Assembly: GCA_021826695.1 (NCBI GenBank)
Contig: JAKAYS010000013.1
Location: 1-37,044 of the forward strand
Reading direction: 5' to 3'
DNA length: 37,044 nt
From: Acidobacteriota bacterium
GTDB lineage: Bacteria; Acidobacteriota; Terriglobia; Terriglobales; Acidobacteriaceae
This document shows, in pieces, positions 8,859-18,209 of the stretch. Within the stretch, counting starts at the first letter, position 1. Each line of letters opens with the position of its first letter. Below the pieces are notes generated by a model that worked only from the letters and a program-made list of their open reading frames with translations, was not told where the DNA came from and made no database searches. Both the position numbers and the translations under genes were made by a program.

Positions 8859-9692
8859 TCAGGCCTCGGGAGGTAGCTGTGTTTTATGAGCGCGTTGGCG
8901 CGCGCTCGGTATGTGGTTGCGTTCGTAGATGATGCGCAATCCTTCCAACGTCAGCATGTCATCGACGGTGCTGATGTACTTCGACTCACCGGCAATCAGA
9001 TGGGCCAGGCCACCTGTCGCCACGCATTTGGTTTCTGGTCCCAGCTTGGCAATCATGCGCTCCACAATGCTATCCACCAATCCAATGTGTCCATAGAACA
9101 GACCGATCTGCAAATTGTCGACGGTGTTAGTGCCGATCACTTTGGTTGGGCGCTTGATCTCCACCCGCGGCAGCCGCGCAGCGCGAGCGAACAGCGCTTC
9201 TGCCGATATGTTCAAACCAGGGGCAATGGCCCCTCCCAGAAATTCTCCTTTTTGGGAGACCACATCGAAGTTTGTTGCGGTGCCGAAATCGACGACGATA
9301 CATGGGCCGCCATATTTCTCAAAGGCCCCAACGCAATTCGCCACACGGTCCGCGCCAACTTCACCTGGATTGTCGGTCAGGATCGGCAATCCGGTTTTGA
9401 TGCCAGGCTCGATAAACAAAGGCTTCTGCTTGAAATAGCGCTCACAAAACTGGTCCAGTATCCAGTCGATCGGAGGCACCACGGACGCGATCACAATGCC
9501 GCGCACCGCTCTGCTGTCCACTCCTTCACTCTGTAGCAAGTTACGGATCAGAATGCCATATTCATCGGCTGTCTGCGGGTTTCGCGTGCTGATTCTCCAT
9601 GTGGCGCGCAGGCCCCCAGTACGCCCATCCGCCAGCAGCGGATACAGGGCGATGACAGTATTCGTATTGTTCACGTTCAGCACAAGCAACAT
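8859..9692 (-). CDS. coaX: Type III pantothenate kinase CoaX (altered N-terminal motif)
   Basis: CoaX phosphorylates pantothenate, the first step of coenzyme A synthesis. The 277-aa protein has the ASKHA fold markers of the type III class: PGIKTGLP at 96-103, GADRVAN at 113-119 (Asp115 is the expected catalytic base), DFGTATNFD at 135-143 and GGAIAPGL at 153-160. The usual N-terminal phosphate/metal motif DxGNTxT reads NVNNTNT here (residues 6-12), so the normally conserved Asp6 is Asn and the glycine is Asn. The codons (AAC at both positions) are unambiguous. It begins 3 bases after the birA stop. The assignment is firm; activity depends on how that substitution is tolerated. Confidence 0.9.
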   Translation of the reverse strand: MLLVLNVNNTNTVIALYPLLADGRTGGLRATWRISTRNPQTADEYGILIRNLLQSEGVDSRAVRGIVIASVVPPIDWILDQFCERYFKQKPLFIEPGIKTGLPILTDNPGEVGADRVANCVGAFEKYGGPCIVVDFGTATNFDVVSQKGEFLGGAIAPGLNISAEALFARAARLPRVEIKRPTKVIGTNTVDNLQIGLFYGHIGLVDSIVERMIAKLGPETKCVATGGLAHLIAGESKYISTVDDMLTLEGLRIIYERNHIPSARQRAHKTQLPPEA

Positions 9693-9695
9693 GGC

Positions 9696-10505
9696 CTAAT
9701 CCTTTGCCGTAATCTGGCGAACTCCACCCGAGAGCACAGTACGGATTCCCGTGTCGGTCTCTACGCGCAGAAAGCCTCGCGCATCCAGTCCAGCCGTGAC
9801 GCCAGTGTACCCTCCGGCTTCATCGACGGAGACACGCTTGCCGCGAATCCAACTTGATTTCTGTTCGATACGCTCCAGAATGCTGCGCGTGGCCTGGACA
9901 AAAGTGTCGGCTTCCAACAGTCCTGTCATTTCCTCATGCAATGCCTGTAGCAGAGCGACCAGCAGGCCTTGCCGGGAAGTTATACGGTCCGATTCCATGC
10001 GAAGAGATGTCGCTACCTGCCGCAACTCCGGGGGAAACTGGCTGTGGTTCACATTGATTCCGATACCGACCACAGCGTAACGGACCCGTGTAGCTTCAGC
10101 ATTCATTTCAGTCAATATTCCGCCGAACTTCCGGCTTCCAAACAACAAATCATTCGGCCAGCGGATATCTGCAACCAATGCAGTTACATTTTCGAGTGCC
10201 CGCTGCACGGCCAGGCCAGTGGCCAGCGAAAGCCACAATGCATCGGCTGGCGTCATGTGCGGTCGCAATAAAATGCTGACATAAAGACCTGCGTGCGGTT
10301 CAGAATGCCACGTATGGTCGCTGCGTCCGCGCCCTGCTGTCTGTTCCTCTGCGATGTAGACACTTCCATGCGGCGCGCCGTTGGCCCCCTCCCGCATGGC
10401 ATAGGTGTTCGTGGAGTCGATAGTTGGATACAAGTGGATATTGTTGGCAAACATCGTTCCTGCGAGTGCGGATTGCAACGTGTTGGAATCAAGCAGGTCT
10501 GTCAT
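9696..10505 (-). CDS. birA: Biotin--[acetyl-CoA-carboxylase] ligase BirA, class I
   Basis: BirA activates biotin as biotinyl-AMP and attaches it to the carrier lysine of biotin-dependent carboxylases. The 269-aa product has STNTYA at 31-36, EEQTAGRGRSDHTW at 53-66, RWPNDLLFG at 115-123, KFGGILTE at 126-133 and GIGINVN at 147-153, followed by the small C-terminal SH3-like domain. It lacks the N-terminal winged helix of repressor-type BirA, so it is a class I ligase that should not bind the bio operator. It sits between nadC and coaX in a cofactor-rich run, 12 bases after nadC and 3 bases before coaX. Confidence 0.93.
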   Translation of the reverse strand: MTDLLDSNTLQSALAGTMFANNIHLYPTIDSTNTYAMREGANGAPHGSVYIAEEQTAGRGRSDHTWHSEPHAGLYVSILLRPHMTPADALWLSLATGLAVQRALENVTALVADIRWPNDLLFGSRKFGGILTEMNAEATRVRYAVVGIGINVNHSQFPPELRQVATSLRMESDRITSRQGLLVALLQALHEEMTGLLEADTFVQATRSILERIEQKSSWIRGKRVSVDEAGGYTGVTAGLDARGFLRVETDTGIRTVLSGGVRQITAKD

Positions 10506-10517
10506 GAGTGCAGCGTC

Positions 10518-11402
10518 TTAGAAAATCTCCCCGGTAATCCGCATGCTCAAATCGATTGCCGCGACAGAGTGCGTGAGCGCGCCAACCGAAATGTAATTCA
10601 CGCCGGTCTGCGCATACTTGCGCACCGTCTCCAACGTCATGCCGCCGGAGGCCTCTATGGAAATTTTTTCGGAGTGCTTACGAGCAATCTTCACTGCGCT
10701 TATTACTTCAGCCGGTGTCATGTTGTCCAACAAGAGAGAGTCTGCGCCGCCCGTCAGCGCCTGGTTAAGTTCTTCGACGGAGCGCACTTCCACCTGGATC
10801 TTTTGGCCAGGTTTACGCAGCTTTGTCGCCCGCGCCAGAACTTTGGAAACGCCGCCGCCCAGCGAAATATGATTGTTCTTGATCAACACGCCGTCGGCCA
10901 GGTCCATGCGATGGTTCTGGCCGCCGCCGCAACTCACCGCATATTTATCGAGCAATCGCAGGCCGGGAACGGTCTTGCGCGTATCGAGAATCCGGACGCC
11001 TGTGCCTGAGACCGCGTCCACATATTTGCGCGTTTGCGTCGCAATGCCGCACATGCGTTGCAGCAGGTTCAGGGTGACGCGCTCACAGGCCAGAATGGTC
11101 CGCGCATTGCCGCGAATCACCGCGACCGCCTGCCCTTTGCGCACGCGCACGCCGTCGAATATCTCTGGATGGTGTACCACTTCAAAGCGTCGTGAGGGGC
11201 TTTGATCCAGTTTGCGGAACACTTCCAGAATGCGCGGAATGGCGTCCCACCCGGCGAGAACGCAGTCCTGCTTGGCGAGGATGGTCGCCGAGGCAGGCAT
11301 CTTGGGATCGAGCGTCAGTTCCGTCGTGGCGTCGTGCGTAGCATGGTCTTCGATCAATGCCTGTTCGAGGATCGCCGTGACGCGCTTTGTTTTCCAGTCC
11401 AT
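10518..11402 (-). CDS. nadC: Nicotinate-nucleotide pyrophosphorylase (quinolinate phosphoribosyltransferase) NadC
   Basis: NadC converts quinolinate and PRPP to nicotinate mononucleotide in de novo NAD synthesis. The 294-aa sequence shows ERVTLNLLQR at 107-116, DTRKTVPGLR at 140-149 and HRMDLADGVLIKNNH at 164-178, followed by the TIM-barrel strands including DSLLLDNM and IEASGGM. All expected substrate-binding Arg, His and Lys residues are visible. It starts 3 bases after the valS stop, so the two are certainly co-transcribed. The nadA and nadB genes are not in the window. Confidence 0.95.
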   Translation of the reverse strand: MDWKTKRVTAILEQALIEDHATHDATTELTLDPKMPASATILAKQDCVLAGWDAIPRILEVFRKLDQSPSRRFEVVHHPEIFDGVRVRKGQAVAVIRGNARTILACERVTLNLLQRMCGIATQTRKYVDAVSGTGVRILDTRKTVPGLRLLDKYAVSCGGGQNHRMDLADGVLIKNNHISLGGGVSKVLARATKLRKPGQKIQVEVRSVEELNQALTGGADSLLLDNMTPAEVISAVKIARKHSEKISIEASGGMTLETVRKYAQTGVNYISVGALTHSVAAIDLSMRITGEIF

Positions 11403-11405
11403 CGC

Positions 11406-14177
11406 TTATCGACTCCCGACGGTATCGAGGGAATCCAGCGCCGCACGCGTTTTTTCGATCAGCACGGTCAACTCATCTGCGCGTGTTCGCAGTCCGTCTA
11501 CGATTTTTGCGGGCGCTTTGGCGAGAAAGCCGCCATTTTGTAACTGCGACTGTTTCGATTGCATTTCTTTCTCGTATTTTGCCAGGTCTTTGGTCAGGCG
11601 CTCACGTTCGGCGGGGGTGTCGACATGCTGGGAGTACTCGATAGTGAGCTGATATTCCAGACCCTGGCGAACTCCTGGAGTGTTCAGGGGAGCTTCGGAA
11701 AATCGAAGTTCAGAGGCTTTCGCCAGTTTCCGCACAAATCCGGAGCTCCAGGCAATCCTCTGGCGGGGCACGTCGGCAGCGTACAGCAACACTGGAACCG
11801 GCTCCCGCTCCGGTACATTCTGCTCCTTGCGCAGATTCCGAATATCGCTAATCACGGATTGCAGCATCGCCATCACCGATACAACTCCCTGTGAATCCAT
11901 ATCGCAAGCCTCTGGATATTGCGCCAGGGCGATCGATAACTGAGGGGTCCGTCTTTCATAGAGTGCGTGCCATATCTCTTCGGTTAGAAACGGCATGAAC
12001 GGCGAGAGCAGCCGCAGCGCGGCTTCAAAAACGTCAATCAGAGTAGAAAAAGCCTGGGCTGCGCCATCTCGATCAGAGCCTTCGCCGAACTCCATCCGGA
12101 GCTTGACAATCTCCAGATACCAGTCGCAGAACTCGCCCCAGAAGAACTGATAAATCCGATTCGCCGCATCGTCAAAGCGATAATCGGCCAGCGCCTGGTT
12201 CACATCCGCAGCGCATTGGTTCAAGCAGGCGGCGATCCAGTGATCCTCAAGCGGTGCGTCCCTGTCAGGAAGGATAAATTCTGCACGGCGGCTCCGGCTC
12301 AGTCCGATTGGGATTCCGGCCTCCTTCGCCCGATCCATTTGCATGAAGATGAATCGCGCCGCGTTCCAAATTTTATTGGCGAAGGCGCGATAGCCTTCGG
12401 TGCGGGCTTCGCTGAAGGCGATGTCCGTTCCCGGCGAGGCCATGGAGGCCAGCGTGAAACGCACGGCGTCGGTGCCGTAGCGATGAATAATGTCGATGGG
12501 GTCGATGACGTTGCCCTTGGTCTTCGACATTTTCTGGCGGTCGGCATCGCGCACCAGCGCGTGGATGTAGACTTCGCGAAACGGAACCGCGTCCGCCAGC
12601 GTGCGCTTCGAGCCGTCGGGCATGGGAACGTCGAGCATGAAGTGGCAGCCGAGCATAATCATCCGCGCCACCCAGAAAAAGAGGATGTCGAATCCTGTAA
12701 CTAATAATTGCGTGGGATAGAAGGCCGCAAGGTCCGGCGTCTGCGCAGGCCAGCCGAAGACGGTAAACGGCAGCAGCCCGGAGGAAAACCACGTATCCAG
12801 CACATCGGTTTCCTGCGTGAGCTTCGGTCGCCCCGGCGACCCGCAGTGCGAGCAGGCCGCAGGCGTTTCCCGCGCCACGGTAATTTCCTTGCAGTCCGCG
12901 CAGTGCCAGGCGGGGATGCGATGGCCCCACCAGAGCTGGCGCGAGATGCACCAGTCGTGAATGTTGCGCATCCACTCGAAATAGGTCTTCTTGTATTGCT
13001 CGGGCGTGAAGCGAATCGCCCCGCTCTCGACCGCTTCGATGGCTTTGTCGGCGAGCGGTTGAATCTTGATGAACCATTGCGTTGAAAGGCGCGGCTCAAC
13101 CACCGTTTTGCAGCGGTCGCACTTGCCGATGGCATTGACGTGGTCCTTCACCGCGACGAGCAAGCCCTGTGCTTCGAGGTCGGCAAGAATTCTCTTGCGC
13201 GCTTCGTAGCGGTCGAGACCTGCGTAGGCACCCGCCGCTTCGTTCATGTGCGCGGTCTCATCCATCACAACAATGGCCCGCCACGGCGGGTTTTGCCGCT
13301 GGGCGATGGCGAAGTCGTTGGGATCGTGCGCTGGCGTCACTTTCACCGCGCCGGTGCCAAACTCTGGATTGGCCCAGTCGTCGGGCACAATGGGAATCTC
13401 GCGGCCCACCAGCGGCAGGCGCAGCTTCTTGCCATGCAAATGCAAATAGCGCGCGTCGGTCGGATTCACGACGACAGCAACATCCCCAAGCATGGTTTCC
13501 GGTCGCGTGGTGGCGATGGAGACAAACGCGCCGTCCTCGCCGACCACAGGATAGCGAATTTCATACAGCTTGCCCTGCTGCTCCTGATGCACCACTTCGA
13601 GATCGCTGATGGCGGTCTGGCAGCGTGGGCACCAGTTGACAATGTACGCGCCGCGATAGATGAGTCCCTGCTCGTGCAGGCGGACGAATGCCTCTTTCAC
13701 GGCGACGGACAGCCGCTCGTCCATGGTGAAGTATTCGCGGGACCAATCGACGCTCGCGCCCAGTCGCTTCATCTGGTCGAGGATGGCGCCGCCATATTCT
13801 TTTTTCCACTCCCACACGCGCTCGACGAAAGCCTCGCGGCCCAGTTGCTGGCGGCTCGTGCCTTCCTCCGTCAGCTTGCGCTCGACCATCATCTGCGTGG
13901 CAATGCCAGCGTGGTCGGTGCCCGGCACCCACAGAGACAAGTCGCCGCGCATGCGATGCCAGCGGGTCAGAATGTCCATCTCCGTCTGGTTAAGCATGTG
14001 GCCCATGTGCAGGCGGCCAGTGACGTTCGGTGGCGGCAACAGCATGGTAAAAATGTCGTGGCGGGGAGCAGTCGGCTCGGGCGTGGGAGCGGCGAAGATG
14101 CGCTCGCTCACCCAGTATTCTGCCCATTTATCTTCAACGGCGGTCGGGTCGTAGGCTTTTGGGAGGTCGCGTGGCAT
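11406..14177 (-). CDS. valS: Valyl-tRNA synthetase ValS
   Basis: This class I aminoacyl-tRNA synthetase charges tRNA-Val. The 923 residues carry the HIGH-like motif in NVTGRLHMGHML (His57-His60), the CP1 editing domain with TTRPETMLGDVAV, and zinc-type cysteine pairs in CDRCK and in WHCADCKE plus CSHCG. The KMSKT loop lies near residue 547, followed by an anticodon-binding domain and a C-terminal tRNA-binding coiled coil (about 860-920). The ATG at 14177 is not preceded by a purine-rich ribosome binding site; a GC-rich hairpin lies just upstream instead. It heads a seven-gene minus-strand run. Confidence 0.96.
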   Translation of the reverse strand: MPRDLPKAYDPTAVEDKWAEYWVSERIFAAPTPEPTAPRHDIFTMLLPPPNVTGRLHMGHMLNQTEMDILTRWHRMRGDLSLWVPGTDHAGIATQMMVERKLTEEGTSRQQLGREAFVERVWEWKKEYGGAILDQMKRLGASVDWSREYFTMDERLSVAVKEAFVRLHEQGLIYRGAYIVNWCPRCQTAISDLEVVHQEQQGKLYEIRYPVVGEDGAFVSIATTRPETMLGDVAVVVNPTDARYLHLHGKKLRLPLVGREIPIVPDDWANPEFGTGAVKVTPAHDPNDFAIAQRQNPPWRAIVVMDETAHMNEAAGAYAGLDRYEARKRILADLEAQGLLVAVKDHVNAIGKCDRCKTVVEPRLSTQWFIKIQPLADKAIEAVESGAIRFTPEQYKKTYFEWMRNIHDWCISRQLWWGHRIPAWHCADCKEITVARETPAACSHCGSPGRPKLTQETDVLDTWFSSGLLPFTVFGWPAQTPDLAAFYPTQLLVTGFDILFFWVARMIMLGCHFMLDVPMPDGSKRTLADAVPFREVYIHALVRDADRQKMSKTKGNVIDPIDIIHRYGTDAVRFTLASMASPGTDIAFSEARTEGYRAFANKIWNAARFIFMQMDRAKEAGIPIGLSRSRRAEFILPDRDAPLEDHWIAACLNQCAADVNQALADYRFDDAANRIYQFFWGEFCDWYLEIVKLRMEFGEGSDRDGAAQAFSTLIDVFEAALRLLSPFMPFLTEEIWHALYERRTPQLSIALAQYPEACDMDSQGVVSVMAMLQSVISDIRNLRKEQNVPEREPVPVLLYAADVPRQRIAWSSGFVRKLAKASELRFSEAPLNTPGVRQGLEYQLTIEYSQHVDTPAERERLTKDLAKYEKEMQSKQSQLQNGGFLAKAPAKIVDGLRTRADELTVLIEKTRAALDSLDTVGSR

Positions 14178-14188
14178 GGAGTCGGAAG

Positions 14189-14212
14189 GGCCGGACGCAA
14201 CATCATCCGGCC
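14189..14212 (-). promoter_or_regulatory. Hairpin in the valS leader
   Basis: A perfect 7-base-pair stem (GGCCGGA / TCCGGCC) with a 10-base loop ends 11 bases before the valS start codon. No Shine-Dalgarno-like purine run separates it from the ATG. It could modulate valS translation or be an incidental part of the short valS/esterase spacer. It is not a recognisable T-box. Confidence 0.35.
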
Positions 14213-14220
14213 AAATTTCA

Positions 14221-14246
14221 CGATAGCACAGCGCGCTTTGCTATCG
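14221..14246 (-). terminator. Hairpin after the esterase gene, possible terminator
   Basis: An 8-base-pair perfect inverted repeat (CGATAGCA / TGCTATCG, 10-base loop) lies 21 bases beyond the stop codon of the esterase gene read on the minus strand. The tract that follows is TGAAATTT, a weak T-run, so termination may be partial. It separates the esterase transcript from the valS run. Confidence 0.45.
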
Positions 14247-14267
14247 AATTTGTTGCGCGACGCCGAT

Positions 14268-15452
<1,185 letters not shown>

Positions 15453-15629
15453 TCAATATACACAAAATGCGGAGACACGGTGTGCTGGAGAGAGCAAGTG
15501 GGTCTTTGCGATCAGGACCTAATTGAAATGAACCGAGTTTCTCCCACACAAGCCACAAACAACGCGGCCAGGATGGAGCGCCCGAATGCAATGCTTAAAT
15601 GCCGGATCAGTACCAGCTATGAGTTCCAG

Positions 15630-17351
15630 TTAGAACGGATTCAATTTTCTCAGGCCCTTCTTCCTTTTGTGTTTGCTGGAAGATTCCTCGCTGCCCTTAA
15701 ATTTCGGTTTGGGGTTCTTCTTCTTTTTCTTGCCTGTTGCGGTGTTCTGGACAGCAGTATTCTCCGCGGGGCCGGTCTGGGTCACGTCATTGATCTGCGC
15801 CGGAGCATCCGCAGCCGCTTTTACTGGTGGCAGCGGCGTGCTGTTCTTAGGGGCGACGGTGGGCATCCCGCCATTGTCAGGCTTGGCTGAGGGCCATACC
15901 GCTGGCTGTCCGCTGGTAGCGTCTGGTGTAGACTGACCTGCCGGTGTGGCTCCCGCAGGTGTTGCACTCGTTGCGCCCGGCGCGGTGTTCGAGGATGTGC
16001 CAGCGGGCGGTTGCACGGCGTTTTCGGGAGCCGGTTGCTCCTGATTGTTGTGGATGACCGACCCGCTCACGTCGTTGTCTCCAGAGATATCGTTCATCTG
16101 GAGACTGTTTGCTCCAGGAGTCGCGGGTTGCTGGCCAGAACCTGTTGCGGAGCCGGCGGCTCCCTGTGTTCCATTGCCAGCGAGAGTCCCAATGGCGTTG
16201 ATGTCGTTTGACCCGCCAGGAATACCCGGGGCTGGCTTGCCATCGGGCTTCATCGCCCAGGCCACGTCGGCAACGGCTTCCTTGACCACTGAGGGGGCCA
16301 TGATTTGCGTCGGGTCAACCAGGCTGGGTTCTCCAACGCGCGCGGCTTGTACGGTCGAGGGCCGGGCCGTAATCAGCAATACTGCTTTGTATTTCAGGTT
16401 GATGGGAGCGCGGCTCTGCTCCATGGCAGCGCTTTCTGCAACTTCCTGCTGGGTGGGCTGCGGAATCGGCTGCCGCATGGCTTCCAACCGGTCTCGCGCG
16501 TCATCGACATGCGGGGCCATCGGATATTCCAGGATGACCCGATCGTACGCATGAATGGCGCGGTCGTTATAGAGCTTGAACAGGCGTTCCTTCGCGACCG
16601 GGTCGAGCTTCATCTGCTGAATGTTGCGGGCCTGGGCTTCATAGGCGTCTCCGATATCGAGCAACGTTTGGTCCATGCGGCTGTACAGGGGAAACGTATC
16701 GACTACGGATTGAAGTCTGGCGATGGCTGCCGCATAATTCATGCGGGTTTCATAAAAATTGCCAATGGCGAACTCATGGTCGCCCAAAACTTCCTGCACT
16801 TCGCGCAAGCGCTGCTTGGCCTGTGGAATCAGACTGGAATCTGGATATTGCAGGATCATTACACGATATTCTTCTTCCGCGCGGGTAGCGTTGGTGGGGT
16901 CGCGGTCCGGTTTTTCCATCTGCTTGTAGTAGATGTCGGACACTTTCATCTGCGCTTCCGCGGCTTCCGGCTTGTCGGGAAAGAAAGTGATGAAGTCCTT
17001 ATATTCTTCTTCCGCCTGCTGCATGGCGGCTGTGCCGCCCTCTTTGTACCAGGTGTCGCCGATCGCGAGTTTCGACCGCATGGCGTATTCAGAGTCGGGA
17101 TACGTATTCAGCAGCGTTTGCAGATCCAGACGGGCAATGTCGAACTTTCCCTTCTTCAGGGCCTTCATGGCGCGGTCGAACAGTTCTTTGTCAGGCTGGC
17201 TGGAGGTAACGCTCGCCAGCGCATCGTCCTTCTGCGAAAGAGGCTTGTTCTTGCGGTGGAAGATACCGGCATGGGCGATGCTGCCGCCAAGCACGATCAG
17301 CGCGCATAGAGCGGAGTAGCGATACAAAGGACGACGGTTGTAACAGCTCAT
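15630..17351 (-). CDS. BamD-like TPR outer-membrane assembly protein with long C-terminal extension
   Basis: The N-terminal 310 residues resemble BamD (YfiO), the TPR scaffold of the beta-barrel assembly machine. A signal sequence at 1-28 is followed by repeated TPR-like pairs, including FDRAMKALKKGKFDIARLDL and EAEEYRVMILQYPDSSLIPQA-like units, and by the FAIGNFYETRMNYAAAIARL block typical of BamD. Two features are odd. The signal ends in AHA with no lipobox cysteine, whereas BamD is normally a lipoprotein. The protein is also 573 aa instead of about 250: residues from roughly 350 are a low-complexity Pro/Ala/Thr/Gln linker, ending in a strongly basic tail with a KKKKK run. It overlaps rpe by 4 bases, so translation is coupled to rpe. 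Confidence 0.78.
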   Translation of the reverse strand: MSCYNRRPLYRYSALCALIVLGGSIAHAGIFHRKNKPLSQKDDALASVTSSQPDKELFDRAMKALKKGKFDIARLDLQTLLNTYPDSEYAMRSKLAIGDTWYKEGGTAAMQQAEEEYKDFITFFPDKPEAAEAQMKVSDIYYKQMEKPDRDPTNATRAEEEYRVMILQYPDSSLIPQAKQRLREVQEVLGDHEFAIGNFYETRMNYAAAIARLQSVVDTFPLYSRMDQTLLDIGDAYEAQARNIQQMKLDPVAKERLFKLYNDRAIHAYDRVILEYPMAPHVDDARDRLEAMRQPIPQPTQQEVAESAAMEQSRAPINLKYKAVLLITARPSTVQAARVGEPSLVDPTQIMAPSVVKEAVADVAWAMKPDGKPAPGIPGGSNDINAIGTLAGNGTQGAAGSATGSGQQPATPGANSLQMNDISGDNDVSGSVIHNNQEQPAPENAVQPPAGTSSNTAPGATSATPAGATPAGQSTPDATSGQPAVWPSAKPDNGGMPTVAPKNSTPLPPVKAAADAPAQINDVTQTGPAENTAVQNTATGKKKKKNPKPKFKGSEESSSKHKRKKGLRKLNPF

Positions 17352-18112
17352 AGTGACTTCACCTCAGCAGACTCTTTCCCTTGCCTGTGACCAGCGGAGG
17401 TCTGCGAATCTCCAGTGGCCCGAAACGATTGTGTACTCTCTTTAGACGCGCGCGACACAGTTTGTGCAAGCGCTAAAAGACTTCTGGCATTTTCTTCCGC
17501 ATTGCCATCGCCGAAGACTGCGTTCCCCGCGACCAGCAGGTCGGCGCCTGCCTGCACCACTTGCGCAATAGTATCGTGTCCGATCCCGCCATCCACTTCC
17601 ACGCGATAGTGCAGGCCCATCTCTTCGCGCAGTTCGCAGAGTCGCTGGATCTTGTCGAGGGAAAAGGGGATAAATTTTTGACCGCCAAATCCCGGATTGA
17701 CGCTCATCACCAGAACGTGATGCACCATCGGCAGAATATCGATCAACAGATTGACGCGCGTTGCCGGATTGATGACCACCGCCGGTTGCATGCCGTGCTG
17801 CGCTATCAGTTCCAGCGAGCGGTGCAGGTGGCGGCACGCCTCGTAATGCACGCTGATCCAGTCCGCGCCCGCGTCGGCCAGCGCTGGGATAAATTCATCC
17901 GGATGTTCAATCATCAAGTGACAGTCGAGCGGCAACTTCGTCACTTTACGCAGCGATGCAATGACGGGCGGTCCGAGGGTAATGTTAGGCACAAAATGGC
18001 CATCCATCACATCCACATGAATGACGGTCCCGCCGCCACGCTCGGCGGCCTGGATTTGCTCCGCCAGGCGAGCAAAGTCTGCGGAAAGGATTGAGGGTGC
18101 AAGCTCGATCAA
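17348..18112 (-). CDS. rpe: Ribulose-phosphate 3-epimerase Rpe
   Basis: Rpe interconverts ribulose 5-phosphate and xylulose 5-phosphate in the pentose phosphate pathway. The 254-aa TIM barrel shows APSILSADFARL at 5-16 and HVDVMDGHFVPNIT at 32-45 (metal ligands His32, Asp34). It also has CHLMIEHP at 64-71 (His65), MSVNPGFGGQKFIP at 136-149 and VEVDGGI at 171-177 (Asp174). The last 30 residues are a polar, Ser/Thr/Lys-rich extension beyond the usual 220-aa end; the stop overlaps the start of the BamD-like gene. The start is the ATG at 18112. Confidence 0.95.
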   Translation of the reverse strand: MIELAPSILSADFARLAEQIQAAERGGGTVIHVDVMDGHFVPNITLGPPVIASLRKVTKLPLDCHLMIEHPDEFIPALADAGADWISVHYEACRHLHRSLELIAQHGMQPAVVINPATRVNLLIDILPMVHHVLVMSVNPGFGGQKFIPFSLDKIQRLCELREEMGLHYRVEVDGGIGHDTIAQVVQAGADLLVAGNAVFGDGNAEENARSLLALAQTVSRASKESTQSFRATGDSQTSAGHRQGKESAEVKSL

Positions 18113-18209
18113 GATGTTTTTAGTCTATCAGCGCGGCCCGGATCGCGTCCTTCCTGCGAACTTGAGGAAGCGATGCAGCGATGCAGGGTTCGTCGGTAAA
18201 ATCGCCGCG

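Noticed and set aside
14178-14267. T-box riboswitch before valS
   Set aside because: The gap is only 90 bases and lacks the conserved T-box sequence and specifier loop layout.
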